Assembly (NCBI RefSeq): GCF_025766255.1
Contig: NW_026516675.1
Span: 248,001 to 312,000, forward strand
Direction of reading: 5' to 3'
Length of the DNA: 64,000 nt
Source of the DNA: Zychaea mexicana
Lineage: Eukaryota; Mucoromycota; Mucoromycetes; Mucorales; Lichtheimiaceae
Both the position numbers and the translations under genes were made by a program. A model generated the notes under the pieces. It was not told the DNA's origin, searched no databases, and was given only the letters and a program-made list of their open reading frames with translations. Below are positions 61,836 through 64,000 of the stretch, piece by piece. Positions within the stretch are counted from its first letter, which is position 1. The number at the start of each line of letters is the position of its first letter.

Positions 61836-62890
61836 ACGAGTTTTTTTTCTTACGCGTACGAGTTTTTCTGAGCGGGTTTTTAAAGTGGTTGTGTTGTGAA
61901 ACCTTGTATAGCCAATCCAATTGCCGGTCTTACACGTACGAGTTTTTTGCTAAAGGAACTGAACAGCATATGCGTACGAGTTTTTGTCTATCCATCAATC
62001 TTCCGTTTTTTTGGATGGCCTTGTCAAAATAAATAGCTATTGTCATACTTCTTGATATACAAACTGCTCATTAAATGGGCGCAATGGATTTATTTACGCT
62101 GTTCTTTTCGAGATCTTACACGTCCGTTCTGCCACCATACAGTAATGGCATATATAAGTTTGCATTCGCTTCTTTTCTTTAAGTTCTTGGCCTTTTCCCC
62201 AATATTTGATGCCACACCAAGCGATATCAGGATTCTAATCAATCAAGCAATTCACTTGTTCATGTGGAGGAGTTTTCTACCGAGTCCATATAGTTAGCAA
62301 TCATTTATAAAAAAAACTTTGGGCAGCGCTCTTTTACGCTTACGAGTTTTTTTAACCTGTTTCCACGTAAATCATAAGTAGCGGGGACAAGTTTTGACAG
62401 TAATCTGCTTACACGTACGAGTTTCTTCTATCCTGGTTCCACGTGGATCATAAGAAGCTGGGATATGTTTTGACAGCTTTCTGCTTACGCGTACGAGTTT
62501 TTTTAACCTGTTTCCACGTAAATCATAAGTAGCGGGGACAAGTTTTGACAGTAATTTGCTTACACGTACGAGTTTTTCCTATCCTGGTTCCACGTGGATC
62601 ATAAGAAGCTGGGATATGTTTTGACAGCTTTCTGCTTACGCGTACGAGTTTTTTCTATCCTGGTTCCACGTGGATCATAAGTAGCTGGGATATGTTTTGA
62701 CAGTTATCTGCTTACGCGTACGAGTTTTTCCTATTCTGGTTCCACGTGGATCACAAGTAGCTGGGATATGTTTTGACAGCTGTCTGCTTACGCGTACGAG
62801 TTTTTTCTATTCTGGTTCCACGTGAATCATAAGTAGCTGGGATATGTTTTGACAGTTATCTGCTTACGCGTACGAGTTTTCTCTATTCTG
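61833..62890. repeat. 76-bp tandem array with CGTACGAGTTTTT and CACGTG palindrome
   Basis: From about 62337 to 62885 a unit of roughly 76 bases is repeated about seven times. Each unit starts TTACGCGTACGAGTTTTT, has TTCCACGTGGATCATAAG in the middle (CCACGTGG palindrome) and ends GGGATATGTTTTGACAG. Units 1 and 3 share one variant (CCACGTAAATC, GCGGGGACAAG), while units 2 and 4 share another, so a two-unit block was duplicated. Four isolated copies of only the CGTACGAGTTTTT motif precede it at 61833-61990. Confidence 0.9.
61991..62336. other. Spacer inside the repeat region
   Basis: Unique sequence between the isolated motifs and the 76-bp array. A short plus-strand open frame (62040-62297) has no recognisable domain. 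Confidence 0.4.
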
Positions 62891-63369
62891 GTTACAGTGG
62901 GTTATTTGTTATTTGAAAACCGTTCAACAGCTCCACAGGAAGTGGAAGTCTCATAGGATAGTTGCTTACTGTACTTTCGAGTACTATATGCTCTTCAAAT
63001 GTAAAAAGATTTTGATCTAACATATTTAGTGGAAGTAATAGTAAGTTTAAGTACTCCTTTACTACTTCATTACAGTAACAATATTATAGAATAGCACACT
63101 ACATAACTTACTTTATGTTGTTTGCTGAATCATATATTTAACGCACCGTGACACTTTACTATATGACTAATAAATGTCACATGGTTTGCTACTTGATATT
63201 ATATTCAGAAGCATGTGTTTTAAAAAAATGTTAAAAGTTTCTCTCCGCCGGGCCGTGGGGAATAGACGTTATATATACTGTCGAGTCGTTCGAATATTTA
63301 CATTGCCCTCTTCTTTCTTTTCTTTTATTCTATCACTTCTTTATACTTCCAAAATACTATCAAATCCGA
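62891..63369. other. Upstream region of the FAR1/MULE-like gene
   Basis: AT-rich leader between the 76-bp array and the start at 63370. Pyrimidine-rich sequence at 63306-63350 is compatible with a promoter or 5' leader. Confidence 0.4.
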
Positions 63370-64000
63370 ATGAGTGAGCTTATCGGCAGAAGATATTTCA
63401 GCTACGAGAAAATCCAGGTGGACGTTCAAATGTACGCCAAGACACATGGTTTTGCTGTCAATTTCAGCATCAACGGTCTTAGAGATACGGTTTACTGTCA
63501 GTGCACGTGTAAAGGGGAGTATATCGATGAACGAGGCGATCAACGTCAGCGCAACAAGAGTACCAAGAAGACAGGCTGTTGTTGGCGTGTAACCGTCTCG
63601 CTGCCAAAGAAGTCCCAAGTCCTGGGTCAAGAACCACAATGGGAAGTTCGATATGTACGTATCCACTCTGGAAAGAAATACAGTATCAAGAAAGGCAAGA
63701 CCACTGTCCCAACTGAAGACTCCAGTGACGTGGTGCACCACAACCATCCACTTGTCCAAGACGTCAAGGCTCTGTCCAAGGTGTATCATCAGCATCGTAA
63801 ACCCACCGAACCCGTAGTCCGAACCCTATCATCTATGAGCCGTAACGTCCCAGCACCTGAAGTTGTGCATATCATTGATAAAAAGCATGATGGATTTGTA
63901 ATGACGACCAAGGATGTGCAAAACTTTTATTACAAGACCACTGGTACTTTAGGAGCATCTAGCGAATTTACTCCGTTGCTGGACTTTCTGAAAGCCGAAA
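63370..64000 (+). CDS. FAR1/MULE-type transposase, N-terminal part (cut by window end)
   Basis: Open from ATG 63370 to the window edge (210 codons). The N-terminus (IGRRYFSYEKIQVDVQMYAK then THGFAVNFS) resembles the FAR1/WRKY-GCM1 DNA-binding domain that precedes the Mutator-like (MULE) transposase core. A zinc-binding pattern is visible: VYCQCTCKG, then GCCWRVTV near 75-85, and VVHHNHPL near 135. The region to residue 210 is a linker (TLSSMSRNVPAPEVVHIID). The catalytic DDE part would lie beyond 64000, so the call rests on the DNA-binding domain alone. A domesticated FAR1-like regulator is the alternative. The frame has no stops or lesions. Confidence 0.72.
   Translation, partial: MSELIGRRYFSYEKIQVDVQMYAKTHGFAVNFSINGLRDTVYCQCTCKGEYIDERGDQRQRNKSTKKTGCCWRVTVSLPKKSQVLGQEPQWEVRYVRIHSGKKYSIKKGKTTVPTEDSSDVVHHNHPLVQDVKALSKVYHQHRKPTEPVVRTLSSMSRNVPAPEVVHIIDKKHDGFVMTTKDVQNFYYKTTGTLGASSEFTPLLDFLKAE

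Overview
The window looks like a piece of a filamentous fungal nuclear genome, most likely Mucoromycota (Mucorales-like). The reasons are many short spliced introns (GT-AG plus one likely GC-AG), fungal housekeeping proteins, a HET-domain gene, TPR/F-box/LRR gene pairs, moderate AT content, and decayed DNA transposons alongside a non-LTR retrotransposon. No bacterial, plasmid or phage signature was seen. The species call is inference from gene content, not a database match.

Layout. 1-2.2 kb is non-coding and carries a dense array of TACGTA palindromes. 2.3-3.6 kb (-) is a nucleoside diphosphate kinase with a mitochondrial-type leader. 4.4-6.7 kb (-) is a TPR/F-box/LRR protein. 7.1-12.6 kb (-) is a large Ral-GAP beta-like protein. 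13.8-18.3 kb (+) is the TFIIIC TPR subunit. 18.6-20.4 kb (-) is mevalonate kinase. 20.6-21.3 kb (+) is ribosomal protein S20/uS10, divergent from mevalonate kinase across about 0.2 kb.

21.7-25.9 kb is a transposon graveyard bounded by inverted repeats. It contains a decayed hAT transposase and a clean 247-bp hAT-type MITE with an 8-bp target duplication. 26.4-28.4 kb (-) is an MFS sugar transporter. 28.4-34.3 kb is mostly gene-poor with a decayed Tc1/mariner-type transposase. 34.3-36.3 kb (+) is TIM50.

37.1-47.0 kb holds three tandem same-strand monocarboxylate-transporter-like MFS genes. The middle one is a pseudogene with several independent lesions. 48.4-50.4 kb (-) is a second TPR/F-box/LRR gene, paralogous to the first, with an intron in the same codon. 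50.8-51.6 kb (-) encodes a seven-helix membrane protein. 51.6-56.1 kb is gene-poor. 56.1-57.7 kb (+) is a single-exon HET-domain protein.

58.6-60.8 kb is a three-level nest: a 5'-truncated LINE with a 14-bp target duplication, containing a 1,030-bp pogo-like element flanked by TA, containing a 188-bp MITE also flanked by TA. 60.8-62.9 kb has a 22-bp minisatellite, a very AT-rich patch, and a 76-bp tandem array. 63.4 kb to the end is the start of a FAR1/MULE-type transposase gene that leaves the window.

The housekeeping genes do not form one pathway. They are unrelated eukaryotic genes, each with its own promoter. The most informative parts are the recent or ordered repeat structures, the decaying middle copy of the transporter array, and the two F-box paralogues.
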